Part shown: positions 1-9,171 of the stretch, piece by piece
Layout: every line of letters begins with the position of its first letter
How positions within the stretch are numbered: position 1 is the stretch's first letter
NCBI RefSeq assembly: GCF_041435055.1
Contig: NZ_CP108002.1
Coordinates: 5,952,001-6,016,000 of the forward strand
Length of the DNA stretch: 64,000 bases
Direction: 5' to 3'
Source: Streptomyces sp. NBC_00341
GTDB taxonomy: Bacteria; Actinomycetota; Actinomycetes; Streptomycetales; Streptomycetaceae
The notes under the pieces: model-generated
What the model was told of the DNA's origin: nothing
The model's database searches: none
Seen by the model: the letters and a program-made list of their open reading frames with translations, nothing else
Program-made: the position numbers and the translations under genes

Positions 1-196
1 GCGAGCCGGGCAGTGCGGGAAGCCCCGCGGGCTTCCCGTCCGCGGTGGACGAGGCCGCGGCGGACGGTGAGTCGGCCGTACCGCCGTCCACCGCCCTGCC
101 GGGCTTGTCGTCCGTACCGTCGTCGCAGCCCGCGAGCGCCCCCGCCAGCAGCAGCGCGGCGGCTGCCAGCGCCCCGGCCCGTGCGTATGAGACCAC
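1..196 (-). CDS. Putative lipoprotein, N-terminal part only
   Basis: The first 65 residues of a minus-strand gene that continues past the left edge. It starts at a GTG preceded by GGGAGGG six bases upstream. The N-terminus is a short signal peptide with a hydrophobic, Ala/Leu-rich core ending in a lipobox (ALAGC), so the protein is probably exported and lipid-anchored on the cell surface. After the cysteine comes an Asp/Gly/Ala/Ser-rich, low-complexity linker typical of Streptomyces lipoproteins. No catalytic domain is visible in this fragment, so the function is unknown. It lies downstream of, and on the same strand as, the secreted peptidase gene ending at 309. Confidence 0.75.
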   Translation of the reverse strand, partial: MVSYARAGALAAAALLLAGALAGCDDGTDDKPGRAVDGGTADSPSAAASSTADGKPAGLPALPGS

Positions 197-255
197 GTGC
201 GTCCCTCCCCTGTGTCCCCCCGTGTTCGCCCTGCCCGGTCGGCAGTTCGCCCATC

Positions 256-306
256 GTAGGACGGTGCTGGGACGGGGTAGGACGGCGTAGGACGGTGCCG
301 GGACGG
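256..306. repeat. Short GTAGGACGG tandem repeat
   Basis: Three direct copies of GTAGGACGG begin at 256, 277 and 287. The first and third are followed by a related TGCnGGGACGG tail. The array fills most of the gap between two minus-strand genes. No function can be assigned. Confidence 0.6.
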
Positions 307-308
307 CC

Positions 309-1913
309 TTACCCGCACACCGTTCCGGCCGGTGGCACCTTGCCGTCCAGCAGATAGCCGCCCACCGCCTTCTGCACGCAGGCGTTGCCGCTGTTGTACG
401 CGCCGTGCCCCTCACCCTTGTACGTTATCTCCACGCCGACGCCCTTGCCGAGCTCCTCGGCCATCGCCTTCGCGCCCTTGTAGGGGGTCGCCGGGTCGCC
501 GGTGTTGCCGATGACCAGCTGGGGCGCCGAACCGGGGGCGCTGACATCGGGGTGCGCCCAGACACCGGCCACCGGCCATTCGGTGCACGCCATCAGGCCC
601 CAGCCCAGGTAGTCACCGAAGACCGGTGAGGCCTCGCGGAAGCGGGGAAGCTTCGCCTTGGTCTCCTCCAGCGTGAACCGTTCCTTGGAGTCGGCGCAGC
701 TGATGGCGGTGTTGGCGGCGGCGGAGTTGTCGTAGTGGCCGTTGTCGGAGCGGCCGTTGAGGGAGTCGGCCAGCGCCAGCAGCAGCCCGCCGCTGCCGCC
801 GTCTGCCTCGTCGATGCCCTGCTCCAGCAGCGGCCAGGTCTCCTTGGAGTACAGGGCCGCCGCGATGCCGGTGGTGGCCTGGGTCTGGGTCAGTTTGCGT
901 GCACCGAGCCCGGCCACGGGCCGCTTCTCCAGCCGGTCCAGGAGGCCGGAGATCCCCTGCTCGACCCCGTCGGCGTCGGAACCCGGCAGCTTGCAGGCGT
1001 CGCCCCGCTTCGCGCAGTCCTCGGCGAAGTCGTCCAGCGCGAGCTGGAACCCCTTGGCCTGGCCGAGCGAGGACTGCTCGGCGTCCTCGGTCGGGTCCAC
1101 CACCGCGTCCAGCACCGACCTGCCCACGTTCTTGGGGAACAAGTGCGCGTAGACACCGCCCAGTTCGGTGCCGTACGAGATGCCGAAGTAGTGCAGTTGG
1201 TGGTCGCCCAGCACCTGGCGCATCAGATCCATGTCGCGGGCGGCGTTCGTGGTCCCGACGAAGGGGAGCTCCTTGCCCGAGTTCTTCTCGCAGGCGGCCG
1301 CGTACGCCTTGGTGTCGTCGGTGAACGCCTTCTCCTCCGCGCCGTCGTCCGGTGTCCCGTCGGCCTGGTAGCGGGCGTCCAGCTGCTTGTCGGTCTCGCA
1401 CCGCACGCCGTCGCTGCGGCCGACCCCGCGCGGGTCGAAGCTCACCAGGTCGTAGCGGGTGCGCAGCTTGTCGTACTCGGTGCCGAAGGCGGGCAGGGTG
1501 GCGACGCCGGAGGCGCCGGGGCCGCCGAAGTTGAAGATGAGGGAGCCGATGCGCTTCTTCTGGTCCACGGCCTTGGCACGGACGAGCGCCAGGCCGATGG
1601 TGTCGCCCGAGGGCTTGGCGTGGTCGAGCGGGACCTTCATGACGGAGCACTCCCAGACGGCCCCGCCGGGCAGCGGTGAGGGTGCGGCGCCGCCGCCCTC
1701 CGCCTGGGACGGGGCGGGGCAGCGCTTCCACGTCAGCCGCTGGGTGGCGAGGGCGGACGGACCGGGGCTCGCGGCGGCGTTCGCCGGGTGCGGCGAACCC
1801 TGCGAGCGGTCCGGTGCGTCGTTGTCACCGCCGTCCGAGCAGCCGGTGAGCGGAAGCAGCACGGTCACGGTGGCGGCGAGGGCCGCGGCGCGCAGGGCAG
1901 GGGAGGTCCTCAT
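309..1913 (-). CDS. Secreted TAP-like alpha/beta-hydrolase peptidase (lipoprotein)
   Basis: A 534-residue protein resembling the Streptomyces tripeptidyl aminopeptidase family (Tap, SlpD/SlpE), which removes tripeptides from the N-termini of extracellular proteins and peptides. The chosen ATG begins a signal peptide ending in the lipobox LTGC, so a membrane-anchored extracellular enzyme is expected. An alpha/beta-hydrolase fold is indicated by the oxyanion segment NFGGPGASG (about residue 125), the nucleophile elbow GISYGTE (about 240), and a C-terminal TAP domain with the Asp region TGDPATP and the His region GEGHGAYN near residues 470-515. An open frame extends 52 codons further upstream but would place the signal peptide internally, so it is rejected. 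Exact substrate specificity is inferred only from the family. Confidence 0.85.
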   Translation of the reverse strand: MRTSPALRAAALAATVTVLLPLTGCSDGGDNDAPDRSQGSPHPANAAASPGPSALATQRLTWKRCPAPSQAEGGGAAPSPLPGGAVWECSVMKVPLDHAKPSGDTIGLALVRAKAVDQKKRIGSLIFNFGGPGASGVATLPAFGTEYDKLRTRYDLVSFDPRGVGRSDGVRCETDKQLDARYQADGTPDDGAEEKAFTDDTKAYAAACEKNSGKELPFVGTTNAARDMDLMRQVLGDHQLHYFGISYGTELGGVYAHLFPKNVGRSVLDAVVDPTEDAEQSSLGQAKGFQLALDDFAEDCAKRGDACKLPGSDADGVEQGISGLLDRLEKRPVAGLGARKLTQTQATTGIAAALYSKETWPLLEQGIDEADGGSGGLLLALADSLNGRSDNGHYDNSAAANTAISCADSKERFTLEETKAKLPRFREASPVFGDYLGWGLMACTEWPVAGVWAHPDVSAPGSAPQLVIGNTGDPATPYKGAKAMAEELGKGVGVEITYKGEGHGAYNSGNACVQKAVGGYLLDGKVPPAGTVCG

Positions 1914-2005
1914 CGCTCCATCGTGCGGCGGGGGCGGGGAGGGTGCACGGGGCGCCGGTCCAAGCGGGTGGCCCGCTGCCCGGACCGGCGCTCCAGGGGC
2001 ACTCC

Positions 2006-4783
2006 CTACAGCTCGCCCTTGCGGGTGAGGTGGTTGAAGCAGATCCAGCCGGGAAGCACCGGAAGCCACAGGGTCATCAGCCGGAACAGCAGCACCGCCG
2101 GGGCCGCGACCTCCTTCGGCAGGCCGACCGCGATCAGACCCAGCGTCAGCGCACCCTCGACCGCGCCCATACCGCCCGGGGTCGGCGCGGCGGAGCCCAG
2201 CGCGTTACCGGCGAGGAAGACCACCGCGATGCTCGCGTAGCTGAGGTGGGGGGTGTCGGGACCGCTGAACGCCCGGACCGACGCGTCCAGGCACATCACG
2301 AACAGGCCGGTGAGCAGCAGCATCCCGCCGATGCCGGTGAGCAGCTTCTGCGGCCGCTGTACGACGTCGAGCATGCGCGGTACGACCCCGGCGAACAGCG
2401 ACCTCACCCGGGTCACCACGAACTTCCGCAGGAACGGGATCGCCGTCACGACCAGCACCAGCACCGCGACCGTCAGCAGCCCCGCGATCACGGTCCTGGA
2501 CGGGGTGAGCGAGGACGGGGTCTTCTCTGTGCCGGTCAGATAGCCGAAGGCGCCGAGCAGCAGGATGTGGCAGCCGAGGCCGAACAGCTGCGAGGCACCG
2601 ACACTCGCGACCGCCAGCCCCGGGCGTACGCCGGAGCGTTGCAGGAACCGGGTGTTCAGCGCGACACCGCCCACCGCGGCGGGCGCCACGATCTTCACGA
2701 ACGACCCGGCGATCTGCGCCAGTACCGTCTTGCCGAACGGCACCCGCTCCGGCACGAAGCCCAGCAGGCTCATCGCCGCCGCGATGTAGCTGAGGGCGGA
2801 GAAGCCGAGCGCGGCCGCCACCCAGCCCCACTCCGCCTGTTCGACCACCGCACCGAAGTCGGCCTCCGTGACCTGCGAGATCAGGAAGTACGCGGCGATG
2901 GCGCCCGCGATGAAGCTGAGCAGGGTGCGCGGTTTGATGCGCTCCAGCCGGACCGGCTCGACCGGGGCCTGCGGCCGGATCAGCAGCACCTCCCGGCGGA
3001 TCAGGGTGAGCAGATCCTCCTCGCGCGCCCCGTCCAGCGCGTCGTCCATGGCCCGCTTCTCGGCCTGCTTCTCGGTGCGCAGCGATTTGCGGTCGGCCTT
3101 GCGGTCCGCGTCCCCGGCGGGCTCCGTGCCATGGGTACGGGCCCGCTTCGCCGCGTCCGACGCGTCGAGCACCGCCTCGCGCTGCCGCTGAGACCGCTCC
3201 CGGGCGAGCCTGCGCAGATGTGCCCGGGTGGAGCGGCTGAGCGCGATCGGCTGGAGCAGCGGCAGGCAGTCCGCGACGGTGTCCGGGCCGACGACCGCGA
3301 GCGCGGCGGCCACCGCCCGCTCCGCGCCCACCCGCAGACCGGTCGTGGTGAGCAGCTGGGCGATGTCCATCCGCAGCACCAGATCGCCGGCCGCGATCTC
3401 GCCGCCGCGCAGATCCGTGACGAACACCTTGCCGGAACGGTCCACCAGCAGGGCGTCGCCGGTGAGCCTGCGGTGCGCGATCCGCCGGGACTGGAGCGCC
3501 TGCACCTGGCGCCAGGCATCGCGCACCAGGTCGTCGGTGATGTCGGCGTCCTCCAGCGCGTCCAGCGAGCGCCCGCCGATGTGCTCGTACACCAGCATCA
3601 CGGCGTCGGGGCCCAGCTCGGAGGTGGCGATCAGCTTGGGCGCGTTGGCCCCGGCGGCGATCGCCGCGTACGCGAGCAGCGCCTCCTGCTCCAGCGCCTG
3701 GCGCAGCGACTGGATGGAACGGCGCTGGGTGATCCCGCGCAGGGTGAGCCTGCGCCACACCCGGTAGAAGAAGCCCTGGGCCTGCTGTTCCCGGTCGACG
3801 ACCGTCACGTCGAGCGGCGGGCCGTCCTCCAGGGAGACCAGATAGCGGCGGCCCCGGTCGTTCTGGTCACCGGAGTCGGGGGCGTCGTCGGCCCGCATCG
3901 CGGTGACGGGGCGGAAGCCGACATGGCGCAGACCCGCCATCAGGTGCTGGCCGGTCGGCCGGACGTTCGGCGAGCCGACCGCGTACAGCGTGCCGTACGC
4001 CACCGTCCAGCCGATCAGCACAGTGAGGATGATCGAGAGCGGTGTCGTGTAGCCGCCGACCAGCATGGCGAAGGCGTCGAGCAGCAGCACCACCCACAGC
4101 ACGACCCGCCAGCGTGGCCGTCTCGCCATCCCGACCGCCGTCATATAGGCGATCACGGGGGCGAGATAGCCGTGCACGGGATCGGTGAGCGCGTCACCCG
4201 GCGCCGGCTGGGTCAGGGCGTCCTGGATCGTTCCGGAGGCGGTCTTGGCGACCCACAGATCCGCCGCGAGCGTCACCCCGTGCGCCAGCACGGCGGCCAG
4301 TACACCGTCCGCGATCCGCAGCCCGTCGCGTTTGATCAGCCGCTCGATCGCGAAGGCGACCGGTACGAGCAGCACGGCGATGCTGGAGACCAGGCCGGCG
4401 ATCTTGATGAGCACGTCGGGCGCCTGGCCGGTGCCCTTGTTGATGTCCTCCTCAAGACCGGTGGTCGTGCCGTGGGCGAACGCGGCGACGGAGAACAGCA
4501 CGACGATCGCCAGGACGCCGATGAGGAGCCGCAGCAGGTCGGAGGGACGGTGCACCCGGGCGGGGAGCAGGGGTTCGTCCCCCGAGACGCGTTCGGACAG
4601 TTCCTCTTCCGAGGTCGACAGCGTCGAGCCGGCCAGGCTCCCGGAAGGACTCTCCGGACCGGTGTCGGAGTCCGGCCGGCCCTCTTCCGGGTGCGGCTCG
4701 GCATCAGAGGCGTCGGCCGCCTTCGGTGGCTGCACGCCCTGCTCCTTCGTCGCCTCTGATTGGTCTTCGTGTTCTCGTATCAC
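2006..4783 (-). CDS. Large membrane protein: pseudokinase-like domain plus LPG-synthase-type transmembrane domain
   Basis: A 925-residue integral membrane protein starting at GTG. An acidic cytosolic N-terminus (about 80 residues) is followed by about six membrane segments (about 85-330). Next comes a soluble middle (about 340-600) resembling a protein-kinase lobe: YEHIGGRSLD looks like a hinge, and AHRRLTGDALLV then VFVTDLRGGEI occupy the catalytic-loop and DFG positions. The HRD Asp, the following Asn and the DFG motif are not intact, so it is probably a pseudokinase. The last 310 residues have the lysylphosphatidylglycerol synthetase transmembrane (UPF0104/YbhN) pattern, including the segment AAPTPGGMGAVEGAL. 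Such domains flip or modify lipids, but this protein has no aminoacyl-transferase domain. A role in envelope lipid handling is an inference. Confidence 0.75.
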   Translation of the reverse strand: MIREHEDQSEATKEQGVQPPKAADASDAEPHPEEGRPDSDTGPESPSGSLAGSTLSTSEEELSERVSGDEPLLPARVHRPSDLLRLLIGVLAIVVLFSVAAFAHGTTTGLEEDINKGTGQAPDVLIKIAGLVSSIAVLLVPVAFAIERLIKRDGLRIADGVLAAVLAHGVTLAADLWVAKTASGTIQDALTQPAPGDALTDPVHGYLAPVIAYMTAVGMARRPRWRVVLWVVLLLDAFAMLVGGYTTPLSIILTVLIGWTVAYGTLYAVGSPNVRPTGQHLMAGLRHVGFRPVTAMRADDAPDSGDQNDRGRRYLVSLEDGPPLDVTVVDREQQAQGFFYRVWRRLTLRGITQRRSIQSLRQALEQEALLAYAAIAAGANAPKLIATSELGPDAVMLVYEHIGGRSLDALEDADITDDLVRDAWRQVQALQSRRIAHRRLTGDALLVDRSGKVFVTDLRGGEIAAGDLVLRMDIAQLLTTTGLRVGAERAVAAALAVVGPDTVADCLPLLQPIALSRSTRAHLRRLARERSQRQREAVLDASDAAKRARTHGTEPAGDADRKADRKSLRTEKQAEKRAMDDALDGAREEDLLTLIRREVLLIRPQAPVEPVRLERIKPRTLLSFIAGAIAAYFLISQVTEADFGAVVEQAEWGWVAAALGFSALSYIAAAMSLLGFVPERVPFGKTVLAQIAGSFVKIVAPAAVGGVALNTRFLQRSGVRPGLAVASVGASQLFGLGCHILLLGAFGYLTGTEKTPSSLTPSRTVIAGLLTVAVLVLVVTAIPFLRKFVVTRVRSLFAGVVPRMLDVVQRPQKLLTGIGGMLLLTGLFVMCLDASVRAFSGPDTPHLSYASIAVVFLAGNALGSAAPTPGGMGAVEGALTLGLIAVGLPKEVAAPAVLLFRLMTLWLPVLPGWICFNHLTRKGEL

Positions 4784-4956
4784 CGGTCACCGCCCGGATG
4801 ATGGTGGCACGGCCTGTGGACGGAGGAGGGCATCAGGGTGCGATGCAGGGGCGCGCGAAGCGCAAGATACGCCCCTTTCCCGGCCTCCGCACGCTGCGTG
4901 TGCGGCCGGACACGGAATCGGCGGCGCTGTCGGTGGCGTACGGCAGGATGGGCCGG

Positions 4957-5364
4957 ATGAGCGAGAACCCGACGAGTGACGCGCTTCCGGAGTACGCGGA
5001 GCGCGTGCTCGACGTCGCCGAGCTGATCCCGCCCGGCCGCGTCATGACGTACGGCGACATCGCGGAGTGGCTGGGGGACGGCGGCCCGCGTCAGGTCGGC
5101 CGGGCCATGGCGCTGTACGGGTCGGCGGTGCCGTGGTGGCGCGTCGTGCGCTCCGACGGGACGCTGCTGCCCGGCCACGAGCTGCGTGCGCTGAACCACT
5201 ACCGCGCGGAGAACACCCCGCTGCGCGAGGCCCCGGCCAGTGCGGACGGTCACGTTCCGCGCCTGGACATGAGACGCGCGCGGTGGGACGGAGTGCCGGG
5301 CGCGGCGGCGGACGGCAGGGCGGGCGGTCCGGGAGCGGACGGCGGCGGGGGTGCTCACACCTGA
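4957..5364 (+). CDS. Alkyltransferase-like (ATL) DNA-binding protein
   Basis: A 135-residue protein with the O6-alkylguanine-DNA alkyltransferase C-terminal fold. It shows the recognition helix region YGDIAEWLG, the arginine-finger segment QVGRAMALYG, and PWWRVVRSDG where active alkyltransferases have PCHRV. The acceptor cysteine is therefore replaced by Trp, the hallmark of ATL proteins. These bind O6-alkylguanine without repairing it and hand the lesion to nucleotide excision repair. The ATG at 4957 has AGG nine bases upstream; an in-frame ATG at 4948 is the alternative. The tail after about residue 105 is Gly/Ala-rich and probably disordered. It lies just upstream of the AdnAB genes, matching the mycobacterial order ATL-adnA-adnB. 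Confidence 0.85.
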   Translation: MSENPTSDALPEYAERVLDVAELIPPGRVMTYGDIAEWLGDGGPRQVGRAMALYGSAVPWWRVVRSDGTLLPGHELRALNHYRAENTPLREAPASADGHVPRLDMRRARWDGVPGAAADGRAGGPGADGGGGAHT

Positions 5365-5684
5365 CAGCTTCGGCCATCCGGCGGCCCAGCGTGCGGAGCC
5401 GGGCCCGTACGGCGTACGGGAAGCGTGACGCGCGCACCCTGCGCAGCGCGCTGTCCGCCCGGAGCCCGCTGCCCGCCGGGCGTGCGCCGTCCGGGCGGAG
5501 TGCGCCGGCCCCAGCGCGTCCGCTGTCGTCAGGGCCGCCTCCGCCGTGTTCGCCGTCCGGGCCGAACGTGACGATCCCCGCATCCGTACCGCCACGATCG
5601 GGGCCGTCGCCGGAGTAGCGTCGTCAGTTCGCGGCAGCTGCCGCACCCTCACCATCAGCACACCCACCAGGACCGGCGACCCAC
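5365..5684. other. Intergenic stretch without a recognised gene
   Basis: These 320 bases separate the ATL gene from adnA. Frames are open on both strands because of the high GC content, but none shows recognisable protein character. A TAGCGT hexamer near 5616 could be the -10 of an adnA promoter. I see no hairpin or repeat worth naming. Confidence 0.4.
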
Positions 5685-8600
5685 GTGAGCTCCTCCTCCA
5701 CCACCCGGCACAGTCCGCACCGTCAGGCACGGCGTGGGACCACGGGCGCGTACCGGCTGGTGCGTACCCCGCCGGGCTCCGTGGACCCCCCTCTCCTGGA
5801 CGCGGCGCAGCGTGCGGTGGTTGACCACCCCGGCGGGCCGCTGCTGGTCCTCGCCGGACCGGGCACGGGCAAGACCACCACGCTCGTCGAGACCGTCGCG
5901 TCGCGCGTCGCGCGGGGCGCGGACCCGGCCCGCATCCTGATCCTCACCTTCAGCCGCAAGGCCGCCGTCGAGCTCCGCGACCGGATGGCCGCCCGGCTCG
6001 GCGCCGTCCGCAGCCCGCAGGCCACCACCTTCCACTCCTTCTGTTACGCCCTGGTCCGCGCTCATCAGGACGCCGATCTCTTCGCCGACCCGCTGCGGCT
6101 GCTTTCCGGTCCCGAGCAGGACGTCACGGTCCGCGATCTGCTGGCCGGCCAGCTCGACCTGGAGAAGCAGGGGCGCGCCCACATCCGCTGGCCCGACGAG
6201 CTGCGGGCCTGCCTGACCACCCGAGGCTTCGCGGACGAGGTACGCGCGGTGCTCGCCCGCAGCCGTGAGCTGGGCCTCGGCCCGGACGCCCTCGCGGACT
6301 TCGCCCGGCGCACCGGCCGCCCCGACTGGAGCGCCGCCGCCGAGTTCCTCGCGGAGTACCTCGACGTACTGGACGCCCAGGGGGTGCTGGACTACGCGGA
6401 GCTGGTCCACCGGGCGGTGCTGCTCGCGGAGCGCCCCGAGGTGTCGGCGCTGCTGGCCTGCCAGTACGACCTGGTGTTCGTCGACGAGTACCAGGACACC
6501 GACCCGGCGCAGGTGCGGCTGCTGCACGCGCTGGCCGGGAACCGGGGGAGCACCCCGGGGGGCGGCGGTGGCCGGGACCTGATCGCGTTCGGTGACCCGG
6601 ACCAGTCGATCTACGCCTTCCGGGGCGCCGATGTGAACGGCATCCTCGACTTCCCCGAGGTCTTCCGGCGGGCGGACGGCGCTCCGGCCCCGGTCGGCGT
6701 CCTCACCGTCTCGCGCCGCTCCGGGGACCGGCTGCTGGCGGCCACCCGGCTGCTCACCCGCCGGATGCCGCTGACCCGGCTGCCCTCCGCGAAGGTCCGC
6801 GCCCACCGGGAGCTCGGCGCGGTCCGCGAGGGCGGCACCGTCGAGACGTACACCTACCCGACCGCCTCCACCGAGCTCGACAACATCGCGGACCTGCTGC
6901 GCCGGGCGCATCTGGAGGACGGGGTGCCGTGGCACGAGATGGCGGTGCTGGTCCGGGCCGGCGGCCGTACGATCCCCGCGATGCGCCGGGCCCTGACCTC
7001 GGCGGGCGTTCCGCTGGAGGTCGACGGCGACGACCTGCCCCTGCGCCACGAACCCGCGGTGGCCCCGCTCCTGACCGCCCTGCGCACGGTGGCGACGGCG
7101 GCACTCCGCCGGAACGCGGAGGCAGAGGCGGAGGCAGAGACGGACGCGCCGGCAGAGGCAGAGGCGGAAGCGGAAGCCGAGAAAGAGGCAGAACCCGAAC
7201 CCGAACCCGAACCCGAACCCGAGCCCCCCGCCCCGGCGCCCTGGCTCGACACCGAGACCGCGCTGACCCTCCTCGCCTCCCCCCTGGGTTCCATGGACGC
7301 CGCCGACCTGCGCCGGCTCGGCCGGGCCCTGCGCGACGAGGAGCGCGCCGCCGGGAACCGGGTGCCCGCGCCCTCCGGCGATCTGCTGGCCCGCGCGCTG
7401 GCCGAGCCGGAGCGGCTCGTCGCGCACGATCCGGCGTACGCCCGTGGCGCCCAGCGCCTCGGCGCCCTGCTGCGCAAGGCGCGCGAACTCCTGGAGGGCG
7501 GCGGCACCGCCGAGGAGGCCCTGTGGGAGCTGTGGTCCGGGACCCCCTGGCCGGGCAGGCTGGAGCGCGCCGCGCTGCGGGGCGGCGCGGGCGGCCGCAA
7601 CGCCGACCGTGATCTCGACGCGGTCTGCGCCCTGTTCGACACGGCGGCCCGCGCGGAGGAGCGCACCGGCGGGCGCGGCGCGCTCAACTTCCTGGAGGAG
7701 GTCGACGCCCAGGACATCGCGGCCAACACCCTCTCCAGGCGCTCCGCCCGGCCCGATGCCGTACGGCTGATGACCGCACACCGGTCCAAGGGCCTGGAGT
7801 GGCGCATGGTCGTCGTCGCCGGGGTGCAGGAAGGCCTCTGGCCCGACCTTCGCCGCCGCGGCTCGCTGCTCGAAGCGGACCGGATCGGCCGCGACGGTCT
7901 CGCCGAACCCCTCACCCCCGGCGCACTCCTCTCCGAGGAGCGCCGGCTGTTCTACGTCGCGGCCACCCGCGCCCGCGAACGGCTCGTCGTCACCGCGGTC
8001 AAGGCGCCCGCCGACGACGGCGACCAGCCGTCCCGCTTCCTGACCGAACTCGGCGTCGAGCCCCGGGACGTCACCGGCCGCCCGCGTCGCCCCCTCGCCG
8101 TGGCCGCCCTGGTGGCAGAACTGCGCGCCACCACCGTCGACCCCGGCGCGTCCGAAGCCCTGCGCGAGGAGGCCGCCCACCGCCTCGCCCGGCTCGCGGC
8201 GCTCACCGACGACGAGGGGCAGCCGCTCGTGCCGTCGGCCCACCCCTACCGCTGGTGGGGCCTGTACGAGCCGACCCGCTCGGCCGTCCCGCTGCGCGAC
8301 CGGGACCAGCCCGTCGCCCTGTCCGGCAGCGCGCTCGACCAGCTCGCCAACACCTGCGCGCTCCAGTGGTTCCTGGGCCGCGAGGTGAAGGCCGACGCCC
8401 CGGCGACCGCCGCCCAGGGCTTCGGCAACGTCGTCCACGTACTCGCCGACGAGGTGGCCTCCGGCCGTACCCCCGCCGATCTGGCCGTCCTCATGGAGCG
8501 GCTCGACTCGGTCTGGGACGGGCTGGTCTTCGACGCCCCCTGGAAGTCGCAGCAGGAGAAGGAACAGGCGCGCATCGCCCTGGAGCGCTTCCTGCGCTGG

Positions 8601-9113
8601 CACGTCATGGACCGCACCGGCCGCACCCCCGCCGCCAGCGAGCACGACTTCGACGTGACGCTGGAGGCGGGGGAGTACGAGGTGCGCATCCGCGGCTCCA
8701 TGGACCGGGTGGAACGGGACGCCGACGGCCGCGCCTACGTCGTCGACTTCAAGACCGGCAAGCAGTCCCCGACGAAGGACGAGGTCGCCCGCCACCCCCA
8801 GCTCGCCGTGTACCAGCTGGCCGTCCGGGAAGGCGCGGTCGACGACGTCTTCGACGGCCGGCGCCCGGAGTCCGGCGGCGCCGAACTCGTACAGCTGCGC
8901 CAGCCCGCGCCCAAGAAGGAGGGCGGCGACGCCGTCCCCAAGGTGCAGGCCCAGCAGCCGCCGGACACCGAATGGGTCTCCGACCTGCTGGCGACCGCCG
9001 CCGGCCGGGTCCTGGACGAACGGTTCACCCCGACGACCGGCCAGCACTGCACCCACTGCGCGTTCAGGGCCTCGTGCAGCGCCCAGCCGGAGGGGCGGCA
9101 GGTCCTGGAGTGA
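5685..9113 (+). CDS. adnA: AdnA-type helicase-nuclease subunit (UvrD-like motor plus RecB-like nuclease)
   Basis: A 1142-residue superfamily-1 helicase fused to a RecB-family nuclease, matching one half of the actinobacterial AdnAB machine that resects DNA double-strand breaks. Motor motifs are LAGPGTGKTT (Walker A, about 57-66), FVDEYQDTD (Walker B, about 265), FGDPDQSIYAFRG, and LMTAHRSKGLEW. The C-terminal nuclease has VVDFKTGKQ followed by QLAVYQLAV (about 1019-1040). A cysteine near 890 (NTCALQ) plus CTHCAFRASC near 1122-1131 fits a four-cysteine iron-sulfur cluster of the AddB/RecB type. Residues about 478-515 are a low-complexity run of Glu-Ala then Glu-Pro repeats between motor subdomains. 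GTG start; the first 30 residues are poorly supported. The A/B assignment follows mycobacterial gene order. Confidence 0.85.
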   Translation: MSSSSTTRHSPHRQARRGTTGAYRLVRTPPGSVDPPLLDAAQRAVVDHPGGPLLVLAGPGTGKTTTLVETVASRVARGADPARILILTFSRKAAVELRDRMAARLGAVRSPQATTFHSFCYALVRAHQDADLFADPLRLLSGPEQDVTVRDLLAGQLDLEKQGRAHIRWPDELRACLTTRGFADEVRAVLARSRELGLGPDALADFARRTGRPDWSAAAEFLAEYLDVLDAQGVLDYAELVHRAVLLAERPEVSALLACQYDLVFVDEYQDTDPAQVRLLHALAGNRGSTPGGGGGRDLIAFGDPDQSIYAFRGADVNGILDFPEVFRRADGAPAPVGVLTVSRRSGDRLLAATRLLTRRMPLTRLPSAKVRAHRELGAVREGGTVETYTYPTASTELDNIADLLRRAHLEDGVPWHEMAVLVRAGGRTIPAMRRALTSAGVPLEVDGDDLPLRHEPAVAPLLTALRTVATAALRRNAEAEAEAETDAPAEAEAEAEAEKEAEPEPEPEPEPEPPAPAPWLDTETALTLLASPLGSMDAADLRRLGRALRDEERAAGNRVPAPSGDLLARALAEPERLVAHDPAYARGAQRLGALLRKARELLEGGGTAEEALWELWSGTPWPGRLERAALRGGAGGRNADRDLDAVCALFDTAARAEERTGGRGALNFLEEVDAQDIAANTLSRRSARPDAVRLMTAHRSKGLEWRMVVVAGVQEGLWPDLRRRGSLLEADRIGRDGLAEPLTPGALLSEERRLFYVAATRARERLVVTAVKAPADDGDQPSRFLTELGVEPRDVTGRPRRPLAVAALVAELRATTVDPGASEALREEAAHRLARLAALTDDEGQPLVPSAHPYRWWGLYEPTRSAVPLRDRDQPVALSGSALDQLANTCALQWFLGREVKADAPATAAQGFGNVVHVLADEVASGRTPADLAVLMERLDSVWDGLVFDAPWKSQQEKEQARIALERFLRWHVMDRTGRTPAASEHDFDVTLEAGEYEVRIRGSMDRVERDADGRAYVVDFKTGKQSPTKDEVARHPQLAVYQLAVREGAVDDVFDGRRPESGGAELVQLRQPAPKKEGGDAVPKVQAQQPPDTEWVSDLLATAAGRVLDERFTPTTGQHCTHCAFRASCSAQPEGRQVLE

Positions 9114-9171
9114 GCGGGCGCGGCCGGTTCCGGCCCGACGCGTGCCGGCGGGCGGGCCAGGTCCCGGCCCG

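Noticed and set aside
1943..4759. Long plus-strand frame opposite the pseudokinase/LPG membrane gene
   Set aside because: The minus-strand product has coherent membrane segments and family motifs. The plus-strand product is Gln/Arg/His-rich shadow sequence.
4780..5730. Minus-strand frame over the ATL gene and following gap
   Set aside because: No ribosome-binding site and no recognisable protein pattern; it overlaps a confident gene.
5655..9056. Long open frame opposite adnA (over 1100 codons)
   Set aside because: It is a shadow of the real gene caused by third-position GC bias. Its translation is low-complexity Arg/Gly/Val-rich with no family motifs.
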